This document shows, one piece after another, positions 1-12,700 of a stretch of DNA of 64,000 nt (position 1 is the stretch's first letter; each line of letters opens with the position of its first letter). Below the pieces are notes generated by a model. It searched no databases and was not told the DNA's origin. It saw only the letters and a program-made list of their open reading frames with translations. Made by a program: the position numbers and the translations under genes. The DNA is taken from positions 496,001 to 560,000 of the forward strand of contig CAKJVC010000014.1 of NCBI GenBank assembly GCA_918026815.1. Reading direction: 5' to 3'. The DNA comes from Chalara sp. BL73 (Eukaryota > Ascomycota > Leotiomycetes > Helotiales).

Positions 1-103
1 CCAGAAAGTCAATAAGAGGCGTAAGAGCCAGAAAGGAGCTGAAGCTCGTCGAAATGGGAGTAGCCTCTCGGGTCAAAGTTTGCGAAACGGGTGGGTAATT
101 TTC
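1..103 (+). other. Possible 3' end of a plus-strand gene running in from outside the window
   Basis: Two plus-strand frames are open from base 2 or 3. One is rich in Lys/Arg (VNKRRKSQKGAEARR) and runs past base 103, the other closes at a TAA at about 96-98. Either could be the last codons of a gene convergent with the nucleoporin gene, but 100 bases cannot settle it. It may equally be 3' untranslated sequence. Confidence 0.2.
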
Positions 104-3100
104 TTAGGATACTTTATTTTCTTCCAAGACCGCAGCTAGCTTCTCAGCGGACTCGGGAGTCTTCACTTGCAAAACCCAGGTCTGCATACCGCCGCTGGCT
201 GGCACGACCATCTTCAGGGTCTTTCCGGTTGGCACGTACGATTGACGAATGATGGTGGAATTGATTACTACCGTTCCACGAGGGTCTTGTCGAAGCAGAA
301 TTCTGGAAGCACCAGTTTGCTTGTTTTTCAGAATGCGTAACGGCCCAAGCCCTTTCGTCACCCAGGAGCCGTCCTTGTCATCGTTTCCGGGCTCCCAAAG
401 AACTCCCTTCGCCCTCACCTCATGCAAGACTTCTTCATCCTCTTCACCTGGACCTCCTGCTGTCAGATCAATTTGCTCGTGCTTTTCCGCATCTGGATCG
501 ACCTCACTGTCACCATCAGTGGTAAGCCCAGGTGAAGTGGCACGAGACGTGGCCGTTGACACAGCCGTAGATGGAAACAGTGAAGAAGCACCGCTAATCT
601 GGCCACTACCAAAGCTGAAACCAACACCTGAGGCTGGAGCTGCAAGCTTTGAGGTAGCAGATATACCAAACAGGTTGGAGATAGATTTACTTGGCGTTGG
701 CGCAGTAATACTGACGGAGGGCTTAGCAGTTGGTGTAGAGTTACCGAACTTAATAGGAGTTTCAGGTTTCCACGTAAAGTCCGCCGGCTTTGGGGCGGGC
801 TTGGTATTCTCCTTTTCCTCTGAGTCGAAGTCAACTTTGTTGCCATTTTGATCCGTGATACGGTCAAAGAGACTACCTTTACTCTTTGGCGTACTTGTGG
901 TTTGATTTTCAGCCAGTGCTTTCTTGAAAAGAACTTTCTCCTTAGCAGCTTCCTCATCTTCACCAGCATCAGCCTCACTATCATCTTTAGCGAGATTATC
1001 ATTGTCACTACCATCGGTTGCATCATCATCGCCGTCTTGATCCTCACTTGCTGCAGAAGGTGTATTGAGAAATCCAAAGATATTGTTGGATTGCGATCCT
1101 AAACCATCAAACTTATCATGGCCTTGTGTGCTTGATAGTACACTAGGTGTAGATGCTCCGCTTGAGAGAACGCTAGGTGTAGACACTCCAAATATGTTCT
1201 TGTTTGCGCTTGGTGTTGACTTTGCAGGAGCTGCCTGCGCCTGGCTTGGTGTAAAAGTGTTTTTTAGACTAAATATTGTCTGCTTGTTCTTTGCGATCTC
1301 TTCAATTTCCTTCAGCTCAGCCTTGCGCTTAGCACGATATTTGGCCTCCCACTCGGCCTCATCTTCTTCTTCAGAGTCGAAGTCCTCTGCCTTGGCATCC
1401 TCCATTAACTTTTTCTCGTTCTTCTCATGGTCTTGGGATGCTTTCTGAGTGAACTGTTTCATGAAATCTGGTGTGCTGCCGGCAGTTCCAAAAGTCGGAG
1501 GTTTCGGAGCAGCCTGTTCATTTGCGGTCGGGTCCGGCGACTTGGCCGGCTCCATAGTCTTCAAGGTGAATGGATTGGCCATTGTGGATGTTGGGCGCAC
1601 TGCATCTTTCAGACTGAATGGATTAGCACTGATGCCTGGAGCCGTTGATTTTGCAAAGATATTGCCTGCAGGGGCCGCTGTTTGAGCTGAGAAAGCCGAA
1701 GACTCTGGGGCAAATCCTGGAGCAGCATTTCCAGAAGCTTTAGGTGTGGAGGTGCCAAATAAGCTTGAATTCGAGGGAGTATTGGTCGTAGAAGTCGAGG
1801 CTGCTGCAACTACGGATTCCGGGATGGGAAGATTGGCGAAAGGATTAGGTCGAGAATCGTCCGTGGATGATTGCACACCTGGGTTAGCCGTAGCCTTGAT
1901 TCGTTTGGTTGGCGTAGACTCGCTGGGGCTGTCAACGATACTCTTGAAGATGTTCGACGTGTTTGATCCGCTAGATGTACTCAATATTCCATTCGCAGTA
2001 GCCTTTTTATTACTCTCTAGTTCCCGTTCATGTGCCTCATGCATGTCCTTGGTCAACTGCTCGTCCGCTTTCCTCTTGCTTTTGCTTGGGGAAGGCGTGG
2101 CTGATTGGTCTGGGAACAGTGACTGCGAAGTGGGTTTTAATTGAGAGACAGGCTGAGCTTTGGTTGGAGAAGGAGATTTTGGCAAAAGCGACGGGGCTGG
2201 TGCTACAAATGATGGTGCTTGCGAGGGGGTGCCATTGCTTAGGGTAGATTGAAATCGAGGAGCTTGCCTACCAGACTTTTCTGGACTTTGACGCTCAGGC
2301 TGAGCTGGCATCGAACTGAAAATGCCACCGGCTTTGATTTGCTTGGACGGATTTTCGCTCTCCTGTTGCTGGCCTGCTGACACTTTACGCTGCGAGCCAG
2401 CTACCTCATCCCGCGCTAAGATATCCTCGCGTTTCTCTGTGAAGAATGTAAGCGCCTCAGAAATGTCGAGAGTTGCAGGTACAGTAGCAAAGAACTTCTG
2501 CATGGCCATGTTGAGTGAACGGAGACGATAAGCGGTGAAGAACTGATTTTTTTGCTGTTCAGAAAACTCCTTTGGTACCAGGTCCTGCATCTGTTCATCG
2601 GTGTATGTACTCGCGGCCACCATCTCGGCGAAAGCAACAGCACCTGTCTTACCATTGGTTACAGCGGTAGAAGCCGGGTTTAATGGGGAGTTATTTGCAA
2701 TGACTGAACCATTACTCGATTTTAAGGAAGTCTGTGATTGCTGTTGCAGATCTAGACTGGCCCCATTCGACTGTGGTTGGGTGGTACTCTTAGGGGTGTT
2801 GTCAGTCTTTGAAGGGGAAAATAGTGAGCTCCCAATTGCTCCAGGGGGGGTTGCTGAGGGTGACCCAAAAAGGAATGAAGGAGTGCTCTGAGTGGCTTTT
2901 GCAGACTCGATTGAGGTCTGTTTCGCAAACGTGTTAGCTTGGTATGATTGGCTATTGGATGAAGGTCGACTGACAGGTTTTGCTGGGCCAAGCGCCCCAA
3001 ATATGTTCCCTGACTTGCTAAGCGGGCCTTCACTCACTGCAGCGACGCTGGCGGTTTTTTTATTTTCTGATCCATTTACCAATCCAGCGGCGGGCTTTGG

Positions 3101-4645
3101 TTGAGCTACGGATTGATCAACTGGCTTATTTAGATTGCTGAATAGATCAATAGTGGTTGACGCCGGCTTCTTTGAAGCACCAAATAAATTGCTTGCCGGC
3201 AGTGATTGCTGAGCTACGGGAGTAGGTGATGCGCCAAAGAGAGATTGTGAGGGAGTGCTCTCAGATTTCTTGACAGATTCGTCATACCTTGGGTTGCCAT
3301 TCGCATCTTTACTAATTCGATCAAAGAGGCTGCTAGAGGAAGCTTTTGGAGTCGATGCGGATGCCATATCAGATCCAAATATGGCATTAGGTTCGGAAGT
3401 CTGCGTGGTCGAAGTAGGAACCGACGGTTTATCGGTTGGTTTGGAGAGCGGACCGAAAATATTGTTTGTTGGAGCGGGCTCGGAGGCTGTAGAAGAGTCG
3501 AAGATACTCTTAGTTGGAGATTGAGCCGAATCAGCAGAAATATTGCCGTTGGGTTGACTCAATCCACCGAATATATTATTTATACCATTGTTGTTCGAGG
3601 TAGAATTCTGTTGGGGCTGTCCAAACAAAGAGGATACTGTGGATGGTTGGCTTGTGAATATACTCGGTGCAGAGGCCGTCGAAGTTGAATTTGCAAATAT
3701 GTTCGGAGTAGGAGAGGCACTCGATACCGAATTTGAGAAAATGTTAGGGGCAGATGCAGTTGATGTTGGGTTCGCAAATACACTTGATGTAGATGTGGTC
3801 GACGGTGCACTCGCAAAAATATTTGGAGTAGGTGCAGTAGATTGACCTGAAGAAAAAATATTCGGGGTCGAACCAGTTTTGAAGCCTCCGAATAGGTTAT
3901 TGGAAGGCGCTGCCGTAGCTGTAATTGAAGCGCCGGAACTCTGAGGTTTGGTTGATGCAGACCCGCCGAAATTGAACGATGCGCTGCTAGATGGCGTCGA
4001 TGATGATCCAAATAGGTTTTGTGTAGGAGCTGGCGACTGAGTTTGAGTTGGCTGCTGACTCAATCCCCCAAATATATTGTTTGCTGGTTGATTCTGACCT
4101 GGCCTAGATCCGAAATTAAAGGATGTGCCGTTAACAGAAGCCGTAGGCCCAGGTGCGTTGAAATTGAACATGCCACTAGCTGGCTTCTCTTGCTGTGGTG
4201 TAGAATTGAAAGGTGAGGATGATGAGGTTTGCGATCCTCCGAAGTTGGATGCAAAGGGATTCGCTGCTTGCTGGGAAGTAGCGAATGGATTCTGCGACGC
4301 TCCGAAAGCATTCTCCATTATAGCACCACCTTGCTGGAATGGTCTATGAACTCGCTTTGCCTCCTCCCCAGTCGAATCTGGACGATGTCCCGAACTATTT
4401 GGTGTTTCCTCTTTCGAGGGTACTCCAAAGATGTTGTTTGAGGGAGGAAAAGAGAGCGATGGCCCCGAAGAAGAAAAGTTGAATGTGCTTCCACTTCCTT
4501 GTAGAGTTGACCCAAACGATGCGCCGCCGCCAAATGACATAGACTGCTGCGTGCTGGGTATAGATTGAACGGGCTTCTGTGGTTGACGTTTCTTTGCAGA
4601 TTTGATATTTCTGGCTGCGAGTTGAGCAGCCGTGGCGCGTTCCAT
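104..4645 (-). CDS. NUP2: FG-repeat nucleoporin Nup2 (Nup50-like) with C-terminal Ran-binding domain
   Basis: This is a single-exon gene of 1513 codons. The N-terminus is basic (KSAKKRQPQKP), a likely importin-alpha contact or localisation signal. Residues about 35-700 are a Ser/Thr/Pro/Asn-rich field of FG repeats, mostly NIFG, NLFG, SLFG and NIFA types. A short helical block follows near 690-770 (EMVAASTYTDEQMQDLVPKE). A second FG field and acidic stretches come next. The last 110 residues are a Ran-binding domain: a GVLWEPGN start, the KNKQTGASRILLR and GTVVIN strands and the final QTWVLQVKTPESAEKL helix. Family knowledge: Nup2/Nup50 is a mobile nuclear-basket nucleoporin that releases cargo from importin-alpha with RanGTP. 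Length is large compared with yeast Nup2 but normal for filamentous fungi. Antisense ORFs here are shadows of the repeats. Confidence 0.93.
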   Translation of the reverse strand: MERATAAQLAARNIKSAKKRQPQKPVQSIPSTQQSMSFGGGASFGSTLQGSGSTFNFSSSGPSLSFPPSNNIFGVPSKEETPNSSGHRPDSTGEEAKRVHRPFQQGGAIMENAFGASQNPFATSQQAANPFASNFGGSQTSSSSPFNSTPQQEKPASGMFNFNAPGPTASVNGTSFNFGSRPGQNQPANNIFGGLSQQPTQTQSPAPTQNLFGSSSTPSSSASFNFGGSASTKPQSSGASITATAAPSNNLFGGFKTGSTPNIFSSGQSTAPTPNIFASAPSTTSTSSVFANPTSTASAPNIFSNSVSSASPTPNIFANSTSTASAPSIFTSQPSTVSSLFGQPQQNSTSNNNGINNIFGGLSQPNGNISADSAQSPTKSIFDSSTASEPAPTNNIFGPLSKPTDKPSVPTSTTQTSEPNAIFGSDMASASTPKASSSSLFDRISKDANGNPRYDESVKKSESTPSQSLFGASPTPVAQQSLPASNLFGASKKPASTTIDLFSNLNKPVDQSVAQPKPAAGLVNGSENKKTASVAAVSEGPLSKSGNIFGALGPAKPVSRPSSNSQSYQANTFAKQTSIESAKATQSTPSFLFGSPSATPPGAIGSSLFSPSKTDNTPKSTTQPQSNGASLDLQQQSQTSLKSSNGSVIANNSPLNPASTAVTNGKTGAVAFAEMVAASTYTDEQMQDLVPKEFSEQQKNQFFTAYRLRSLNMAMQKFFATVPATLDISEALTFFTEKREDILARDEVAGSQRKVSAGQQQESENPSKQIKAGGIFSSMPAQPERQSPEKSGRQAPRFQSTLSNGTPSQAPSFVAPAPSLLPKSPSPTKAQPVSQLKPTSQSLFPDQSATPSPSKSKRKADEQLTKDMHEAHERELESNKKATANGILSTSSGSNTSNIFKSIVDSPSESTPTKRIKATANPGVQSSTDDSRPNPFANLPIPESVVAAASTSTTNTPSNSSLFGTSTPKASGNAAPGFAPESSAFSAQTAAPAGNIFAKSTAPGISANPFSLKDAVRPTSTMANPFTLKTMEPAKSPDPTANEQAAPKPPTFGTAGSTPDFMKQFTQKASQDHEKNEKKLMEDAKAEDFDSEEEDEAEWEAKYRAKRKAELKEIEEIAKNKQTIFSLKNTFTPSQAQAAPAKSTPSANKNIFGVSTPSVLSSGASTPSVLSSTQGHDKFDGLGSQSNNIFGFLNTPSAASEDQDGDDDATDGSDNDNLAKDDSEADAGEDEEAAKEKVLFKKALAENQTTSTPKSKGSLFDRITDQNGNKVDFDSEEKENTKPAPKPADFTWKPETPIKFGNSTPTAKPSVSITAPTPSKSISNLFGISATSKLAAPASGVGFSFGSGQISGASSLFPSTAVSTATSRATSPGLTTDGDSEVDPDAEKHEQIDLTAGGPGEEDEEVLHEVRAKGVLWEPGNDDKDGSWVTKGLGPLRILKNKQTGASRILLRQDPRGTVVINSTIIRQSYVPTGKTLKMVVPASGGMQTWVLQVKTPESAEKLAAVLEENKVS

Positions 4646-5507
4646 TTTGCTATTGTCGCGTTTGGCTGAAGGTGACTCGATGCGGATTTAATTATTCACC
4701 TTCCCCAACCATGAAAATAAACAATGTTATTATTGTTACGAGCCAAAGATGATGTCGACTGTTGAGGGTGGAAGGACCGCTATTGTAAACCTTACTCGAG
4801 GATGAATGATGATGACTTGGCCAAAGGGTCGCATGAATTTGATGGTGAGTCAAGTCGGAGAAAAGAAAATATGAAAGAAAAGTGAAACAGGAGTTGATGT
4901 TTACTGCATCGCGCGCTCTCACGACCTCGAACGGGGAGTGTTGTGGTTATTATGACGGCGGCCATATGCCCACGGAAAGATCATCCCTGAATTTTCGAAT
5001 CGATTCGTCCTTACAACGCCTTACATGTAAGGCATCAAGAAGTAAACAGACACTGTCAGCCAATCGATCTTATCGTTTGAAGCTATGAATACAGTTCTAT
5101 CGCTACATGAATCAATTAAATTTCTTCATTTAGGTATTTATGAAGGTTATTTCTACAGTAGAGCTTTTAAGCTAACCGTACCCATGAAAAGTCTAGTTGG
5201 TTGTGTTTGCTTGGGGCAAATGTTGTATTTCCTGATTATGTAAGATGGGCGAGTCCAGCTGGGGCTTGAATCAGTGGAGGCACATTATCTAGGTACACAT
5301 AATAGATTCTTTTTCAGAAGAAATTATTCACAAAAAGACTAAAAATATTATTCAATATCTATATCAACAAATGTTCATTGATTGAATTATATGAGCAACG
5401 CTATGTAAGTCAAAGCATCTTTATATCTTCGTGCTAGGGTAGTACAGGATGGCCATGAATCCGCAGATGCAAGAGGTGGCTGTTATACAAGTGGGAATCA
5501 TCTCTCC
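4646..5507. other. Intergenic region between the Nup2 and SCP2 genes
   Basis: No supported gene is seen. It holds the Nup2 promoter and 5' leader at its left and the SCP2 3' region at its right. AT-rich stretches occur around 5290-5400. Short ORFs here show no domain and no plausible splice partner. Confidence 0.5.
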
Positions 5508-6185
5508 TTATAACTTTGCCTTTACAGCTTGTGCCTTCTTCAATATTGGCTACACGTGGAATCAGCGTTGTGATCATTATTGTTGGGCATGGGAGTTGAG
5601 AGCTCATAAGGGCTTAGCAGGAGCTTTCACCGCTTGTGCCCGTTCTCGGACAGCTCTGAATGGGTCTTCTCTTCACCTGGTGATAACGACGTGAAGGGAT
5701 AAATAACTAAGCTTACCTCCATCTTTGTGGCTTTCATGACATCTCCCTTAACCTTCAACTTGCCACCCATAAATAAGCGTTGCGCATTCGCCTTACCAGA
5801 AACCAACTTGCCAAAGTCATCATCGGAGAGCGATAGAGTGACTATGGTCATGGTCAGCTACGTGCACCTGTACTGAAGCATTTAAGCATGGCATGCCCGG
5901 CTAAGCAAAGTATTACCTGTTGGCTTGTCCCCAAGGCCCTTTCCAACTTCACCCTTGTTCTTCAAGTCAATGTGCCAGCTTTCCTCCTCACCAGCCTTGT
6001 TCTTCAGTGTGAACGCAAAAACGGCATTGCCTTGCTTGATTGCATCCTTGCGCTCAGCATCGGAAGATGCAAGAGCACTATTGATGACGTCGAATGCTTC
6101 CGAAGAAGGGAAAGCAGCTGTGTCAGGTTAATTGATGTTTGCGTCGCAGAGGCTAGAAAGCAAACTTACGGTTCTTGAGAGACAT
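5508..6185 (-). CDS. SCP2: SCP2 sterol-carrier / lipid-transfer protein, peroxisomal
   Basis: Four exons, 6185-6170, 6117-5917, 5841-5717 and 5549-5508, sum to 384 nt and give 127 residues. The protein begins [21 protein letters not shown] and carries the whole SCP2 fold, with [20 protein letters not shown] and the [20 protein letters not shown] segment, then [17 protein letters not shown]. The last exon is small and encodes [13 protein letters not shown], so the protein ends in the peroxisomal targeting signal AKL. Family knowledge: stand-alone fungal SCP2 proteins bind fatty acids, acyl-CoA and sterols in peroxisomes and assist beta-oxidation. The fourth exon is essential: stopping at the third donor would lose the targeting signal. 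All introns have GT-AG ends. Confidence 0.92.
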
Positions 6186-6793
6186 GGTGGGAATTCGAGA
6201 GGTAAACTTGTGGATGGTTGGTAGGTTTTAGTGGTATTCAGCTTATGGAAAGTGTGGGTGATGGAAGTGTTACAGGCACGTTGGTGGTTTTTGGTATTTG
6301 TAGGTTTTGGGGGCATGTGAAAGGCCGAGGCACTCTCGAGCTAACGCTTTGGCGGGGAAATCTGGGGGAAGATCACGATTTGGGACAACAATGTCTTTTA
6401 CCTTTTCGTACTGAAATCACGTTAGTGAGTACAATGCTACCCTACACAACTCACATGCTTTTTAATATGGCCGACCTAATTATCTTATACAATGCAATCG
6501 AACACAAAGTACATCTGCTTCGTACTGGCCCTTTTCTCTTGCCATTCATCGGCTCACATATTCGGGATGCCGGGTTTCGCGCTTGTTACACTTGACTTAT
6601 AACCCATAAACTCGGACTTTGGGAATCAAGGCTCTTTGTGTCACAATTAATTCGTGACGTTGAGCCTCTTAGTTAGTATGCAGTACAAGCCACATACAAC
6701 CCAATCCATCATTTCTTCCTAGCTATTTTGAGGGTACATCACTGCAAACTGTGCCCACCAAGCAACATAATTAACCTATTCCAACTTTATTCT
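6186..6793. other. SCP2 promoter and Mus7 3' region
   Basis: This is about 600 bp between the start of the SCP2 gene and the stop of the Mus7 gene (both minus strand). A 125-codon plus-strand ORF at 6218-6595 has no recognisable domain and I treat it as chance. No RNA gene is seen. Confidence 0.45.
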
Positions 6794-9700
6794 TCAGTGA
6801 AGGCCATCATCTTCCCATGCTAGCCAAGATGTGTCCCCTTCGCAATCATATCCTAAGCCCATGCTATCAGACTGCTCCGAAGCCTCCTTGCCATGCGCAC
6901 GCCTCGTCCCTATAACCTCGCAAGCCGTTTCGATTTCGTACCCATCGGAACCATCACGAAGAATCGTAGCCAGTGTAGGACCCCAAAGTTGGCCTAGGGG
7001 TAGTTTGTTAGGACACTTGATATATCCATTGCGATGCAGCATTGCTGAATCCATGTGCCTAAAATCCCTCCAGCCCATTGACCTATGCATCATATTTTCT
7101 AGAATGAGTTTTTTAAACTCCTCTACATAAGGCCCCAAGGCGAGATTGAACGGATCTATATGAGGAATGTGCCAAATATGGTGACCTATCCTGTAATTTT
7201 CAAACTCCCGACTTGCAACTTGCGCAAATGCGTTGAAGGCATGATCGACACTATTGAAGTCCGCACGTTGTTCTGGGTAATCAGTGCTATAGGCTCGAAG
7301 ATATGGAGCCATCGCCAGCCAGAATTGAGATGTCACAGCAATGATTCCTTTGTGTTGTGGATGAGCGCCTTGAATACTGTCTGGCCATTCTCGATGACGG
7401 ATGATGATGCCGTTCACCATGATTTTGAGGATGGTGATCATGTAATTGAAAACGGCTGCTGCTTTTATCCCACCCTTTTCTAGAAGACGCTTAAGACGAT
7501 GGGCAAGTGGAGGTAGATAAATTGAAGCAAGAACCCAACTGGTCCGTATGTTTTCGCCGCGGTATTGCATTACAAAACCTGCCAAGAGGATGGCAGGAAC
7601 GTAGTTTTCGAGCATGAAATCCATAAGATCCCAATCCTTTAGGGCTCGTTTGATACAGCTCATGTGTTGCAGCCACCGATGCTCCCTTAGATCTCCGAGA
7701 AAGCCCCCATACAAGTAATGAAATAATTCAAATGAGGTCTTCTGCGGCTGAGCTGGTAGGCGTTGTAGATATGCAGTAATACCAGCACCATAAAGTCTAG
7801 GATCAGACGATTTGTGCCAATACTTCTCGGACTCATTAACAAAAAATGCCGTCAGAGGCCGAATATTGCTTCCGTGGGATCGAATACGCAATACAATGGA
7901 TTGCACGAACTTGAAATACTCTAGGTGTTCCCCTGCTTTAGGTACCATTGACACCAACTGTTGTTCCATTAGGTCCATAATAGCCTTCAGATGAGAAGAG
8001 TAACGCATTTGAATATTTCGTGTAGTTGCTGAATTACCTTGCGGAAACTGACTTGCATGGTTCTGAATTTTTTCGTCCATCCGAGAGATAATAGCTGGAA
8101 GGGTCAGCTTGACTAGCTTTCTGAACGTAGAGTGCTACGTGCCTTGAATCAGTTCATATGCCCGTTGGTAGCTGATCCCACTACCGTGATTTTCATAGTC
8201 ACATACCACTGCCTCACCTACACTAGTCATGTTAATGAGAGGGTGCTCTATTTTGATCATGCGATATGATAAGTGAAGCGTGTAAGGTGAAAATGACTCT
8301 GGCAGTACTAAAATCTGCATCCATTCCAACCCAGGGTCACACTGGACGGCCTAATTTAATTAATAGGGGTTCCAATATGGTGCTTCCTAATACGAACCTC
8401 CAGGTCATCAAGAGACCGCCATCGCAATAGCTCTGCTAAGAATTGCGGCCAATAAGCATTCTCCTTTGTATGCTGATGCCGATCACTAAACACAAAATTG
8501 ACACCGCCTGGAAGGAAAGTTGAAAGAGGCTAAAACATGTCAGCAACAGTTGTGACTCGTGTTATTCAAGCTCACCAATTGATCGTGTGAGTCCTCCGTG
8601 GCAACAGAAACAAAAGTGGCCCATAAATTTATCAAAGATTCCACGTCAAAGTGTCCATCCCCTTGTTTAAGGCGAGTTAAAACATGACGTACGAGCCTGT
8701 ATAAATGAGGCATGACAGGCTGGGACAGATGCTAGGGAGGTTAGCACTACTAGATCAGAAACGAGGTAAGATTTTAGGACTTACAGATAAAAGAACGTGC
8801 CGGTCTAAGTTTTCCATAACTGCAAAAAGACTCTCCTGACTATCCTCGTTCAAGGCGGCTTGAACTGTGGACGGCGTTTCATATGGATAGAGGTAGTCAA
8901 CCTTTTGGATATAGGTTTGCACTATACGCGTGATGCAACTAGCCACCTGCTCCTCAGTTACGAAGACTTTTGTAACACTACACCGCAATGCCTCCTGCAA
9001 GATTTCAATGTTGAGAGCAGCCATAAGACTCGTGGTATTAGTGGCTGTCAGCATGGCATCTATCATATTTTCCATCGTCCCCAGTAATATAACGAGTGTG
9101 CTTGCCTTATTGGCCTTTATTTGTTGTTGAAGCAAGGCCTCAGGTATTGCATTGTCATTGGGTCCTTCTGCCTGCTTTCGGGTGTTCAATTCCTCGTCAC
9201 GATACTGTTTTAGAAGTTTAGCAAAGAAATCATTCTGCCAGGCAATGAACGGCTTGAAATCATCAGACGAGGTAGAAGACTGTAATATAAAACGTGCAAG
9301 TTGTTTCCAAGCTCTGAGATTGATCGAACAGGCTGCATTGTGAGAGCAGTCAGGAACGACAAGATCTTGTATTAGGGAGAGAGGCGGCCGTTGATCAGCT
9401 GGAGCAGCCCAATAGAGCGTGCACAAGAGATCATGATTGTTCCGCAAGGCTGCGAGCTCGCGTTCATGTATCCTCTCTTCCTTAGGGTACTGGCGACTAT
9501 GATTTGGTAGTAATCGGGTGATGAGGTTTCGAATCCCTTTCTTATCCCCAGTTTGACGCATGTGTTTCAACCCAAGGGCGACTATCTTGAGCAAAATGTG
9601 GAAGCAACGATCCTCTGGCTGGACGTCCAATTGCTGCACAAGATCAAGCTCTTCTAGAAAGTGCGGTGATTTGTGTACTTCTTCATTACGCAAATGCGCA

Positions 9701-12700
9701 AGGTTTTGCGCCGCGAAAAAGTCAAACATGGTACCAATGATACCACCACACTTCCACCAGCCCCAGTAAGAGATCAAGTAATGACACCGACTTAGAATAG
9801 CTCTACAATAATCGTTGAAGCTTGGAGATTGCCTGGCATTTGAAGAATAGAGCGTAAATATCCTCTTTAAGAAGTTTTGAGGTAAATTCCAGTTGTCGAA
9901 AGAAGCCTGATGCCGTGCGTTTCGAATAATCACGCCACGATCGTCAAATTCACACAAAGGGAGCAAAGAAAACATAGAATACCATGTTTTCTCCATCTCA
10001 CGTGCATTGTCTGCAGTCGCGTTATGTTGTTCGAGGAGCTGTGGATTCACAAGATCCCAGAAACCAGATCTCGGAATTTTGGCGCCTGTAAGAGTCCTTA
10101 TAAGTATTACCCATGCCTCTGTGACATAAGAATCGGGCTTGATACCAGTTTCACGGAAAGAGAGATATTGCAGCTTGTCATAGAGTGCCCGGACTTCCCC
10201 TAAGCCCTCAAGCAACAACATACCAACGCATCGTCTAGAAGTATCTATGAGAAGATCTTCTAATTGAGATGCGAACAAAGGCTGGTTGGGTTCACGAGAG
10301 AATTGAAGAAGGCGCAATGTGAGAACTATGAATCTCGAAGTAACCTCAATTCTACACTGGGTATGCCATTGCTGTTGTTCCTCAACCTCCGAACTGATCG
10401 TCAAGTGTGATGCGAAGTCTCTCAATACCTCAATCATCCTGGAAAGAAAGTCGGCTTGGTCCTGAAAGGTAGCCCAGCTGATGTGCCTTTGGAGGTAGTC
10501 GAGGACCAAGGTTAAAGGGTGTACCGGGTCTGCGGAGCTAGGCAATACCGAGCATTTACCCATCTGATCAAGGACCCAGTCGAAACACAGCCCAAGTTCC
10601 GAAGAAACGTTCTCGTCCCATACGCCCCATTGGAAGTCCTTTTCACCAATCTGGAAACGCATAGGCTGTCTAATGTCCATATTATGTGGCCGCTCGGCTA
10701 GTCGACCACTTCCAATGAAAGTACTCTCGTGGAAATAGACGCCGTTCGGAAGTGGAACGATATCAAAGTGTATAGGGTACTTTGTCCCGAATTTATTGAG
10801 CCCAATGAGCTTTCCAGCTTCGCTTTTCAGATCCTGTCTAGTAGGTACAAGATATTCCAGTATCAGCGGCTCACTTGGTTGACGAAACAGAACAGCACCA
10901 GTGTCGAGTCGCCGTGGCAAACGCTTTCGAAGACGCGCTGACTTTTGCAGTACAATAGATTCGTCCGAAACGAGTTGTTGCCCTTCAGAAATTTCCGTAG
11001 ATTGCTTGACTGGGTCGCTATCTGCGAGAAAGCGACTCATTTGTAGTGTTGGTTGCTGAATATGGCGTTTCCGAGCAGTTTTATAGAGAGAATCTAGAGT
11101 TTTTTTGGTCGTCTTGAAAGCTGTGGTTGGAAATCGACTAGAGTAATTTCTCTCTGATGTTTCAAGCTGAGCTGGTCGTGATTGCTGAACAATGCGGCTC
11201 AAATCTTTGTTCTTCACTCCAAGATTTAATTCTGTCAAATGCAGCCGCTGTGAAGATTGGAGATTTTCATCCTGTACAGCAACAAACTCATTCATCGACC
11301 TCTGCTTGCTTTTTGAAATGGTTACCCTGCGTGGTCGACCAACATACCCTGTCCTTTCTAAGAGCTGCTCGAGCCTGCCAGGTAGAGCCTGGGCAACTGG
11401 TGATGGAAGCATTGTTTGGTTATTGCCGTTTATCGATCTCAGCGGGGTCCTAGACGATTGGCTAGGGCTATTTCCAGCTGAGCTGACGAGTTTAGGCTTT
11501 ATCTTTCCGTCTTTCCAGTCTTGCAGTACAGATTGAGCATCAAACGTATCTTCTCGAGTAGCCAGTCGAATGAACTTTTTGGTTGGACTTTGCCTTCCTT
11601 GGCCATTCTGTGACCTTGCAGTGCGAACAGCGATCTTGATGAATTGTGGTAGATCCTTAGAGCTTTTACCAGCGCTATCCATCACATCAATAATGCTGAG
11701 TCTAGGTGGTTGTATGCTGTGTCGTCCATTTGCTCTTTGTCGTGATTTTCGAGGCCTGTTATGATCATATTGCTTTCTTTCATATCTATCTGAAGTGATT
11801 GTCTTTCTTCTTAGGAGGTGATCGGTGATCCTTAATTGACGTGCATCTGATGCTCCTAAATTAGCCACACGCCTTTTCTTTCCTGGCCCGGAATTCGAGG
11901 AATGCCCGCGTCTTTTGCGAGAAGGTAGCATAGTATCAATACGGTCATCCTCCTCTGCGAGCCCTTGTCGTTGTTCAGTATCGAATTCAGAAGTAGCGGT
12001 AACATGTTCCTTAATGAAGCCCGAGTGGGGAGTATCATCATCTTCCTCATCTGAGTCATCAAAGAAAATTGGGACATTAGTACTGGCGATTGGAGACGAA
12101 TTGCTCCTCGCAGTGGCTATTTTAGGAAGAGCAACTCCACGGCGAAAAGGCTGTTTTACAGGCGATACAGACGGAGGCTCACGACGATCACGGTTCGCCG
12201 CCTTCGCATTTGCTAGGTGTTGGTCTAAACGCAGGTGAGAGGCGGGAAGCACACCCCTGATTTTTTTTCCGATTTTTCGAATCTGGATACTCTCATCCGA
12301 TGAGGAATCTTGAGATTCTGCAAGATCCTGCTGAGTAGTTGCAAATGGATCGTTGCTGCTCAGTTCAGAATCAGAGCCTATCAGTATTGGGTCGGACAGC
12401 GGTTTTATAGCACTTGTTGCAGGAGTAGGTAATTCAAATTCTGAATGAATTTCATTCTCCCAGCTCGATTTTCTCACGAGAGGTGCTTCACCACTATTAC
12501 CTAAACTCCAATCGTTCTGGAGGAGAGCATGAATTGGAGAGCTTGTGGCAGGTGGAGAGGCAGGAATATCAAATATTCTGTCCGAATCCTTTCTATCATG
12601 TCTAGATCGAGAGCCTTTGGAAGCTTCCTTCAGGCTACGAGATTGCATAAGCTTCAAGGAATATGTTCTTTTCCGGCGATTGGAACCGTATTTCCGCACA

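Noticed and set aside
249..4533. Many ORFs opposite or out of frame with the nucleoporin gene
   Set aside because: They mirror the Ser/Thr/Pro/Gly-rich FG repeats and show no domain; they are shadows.
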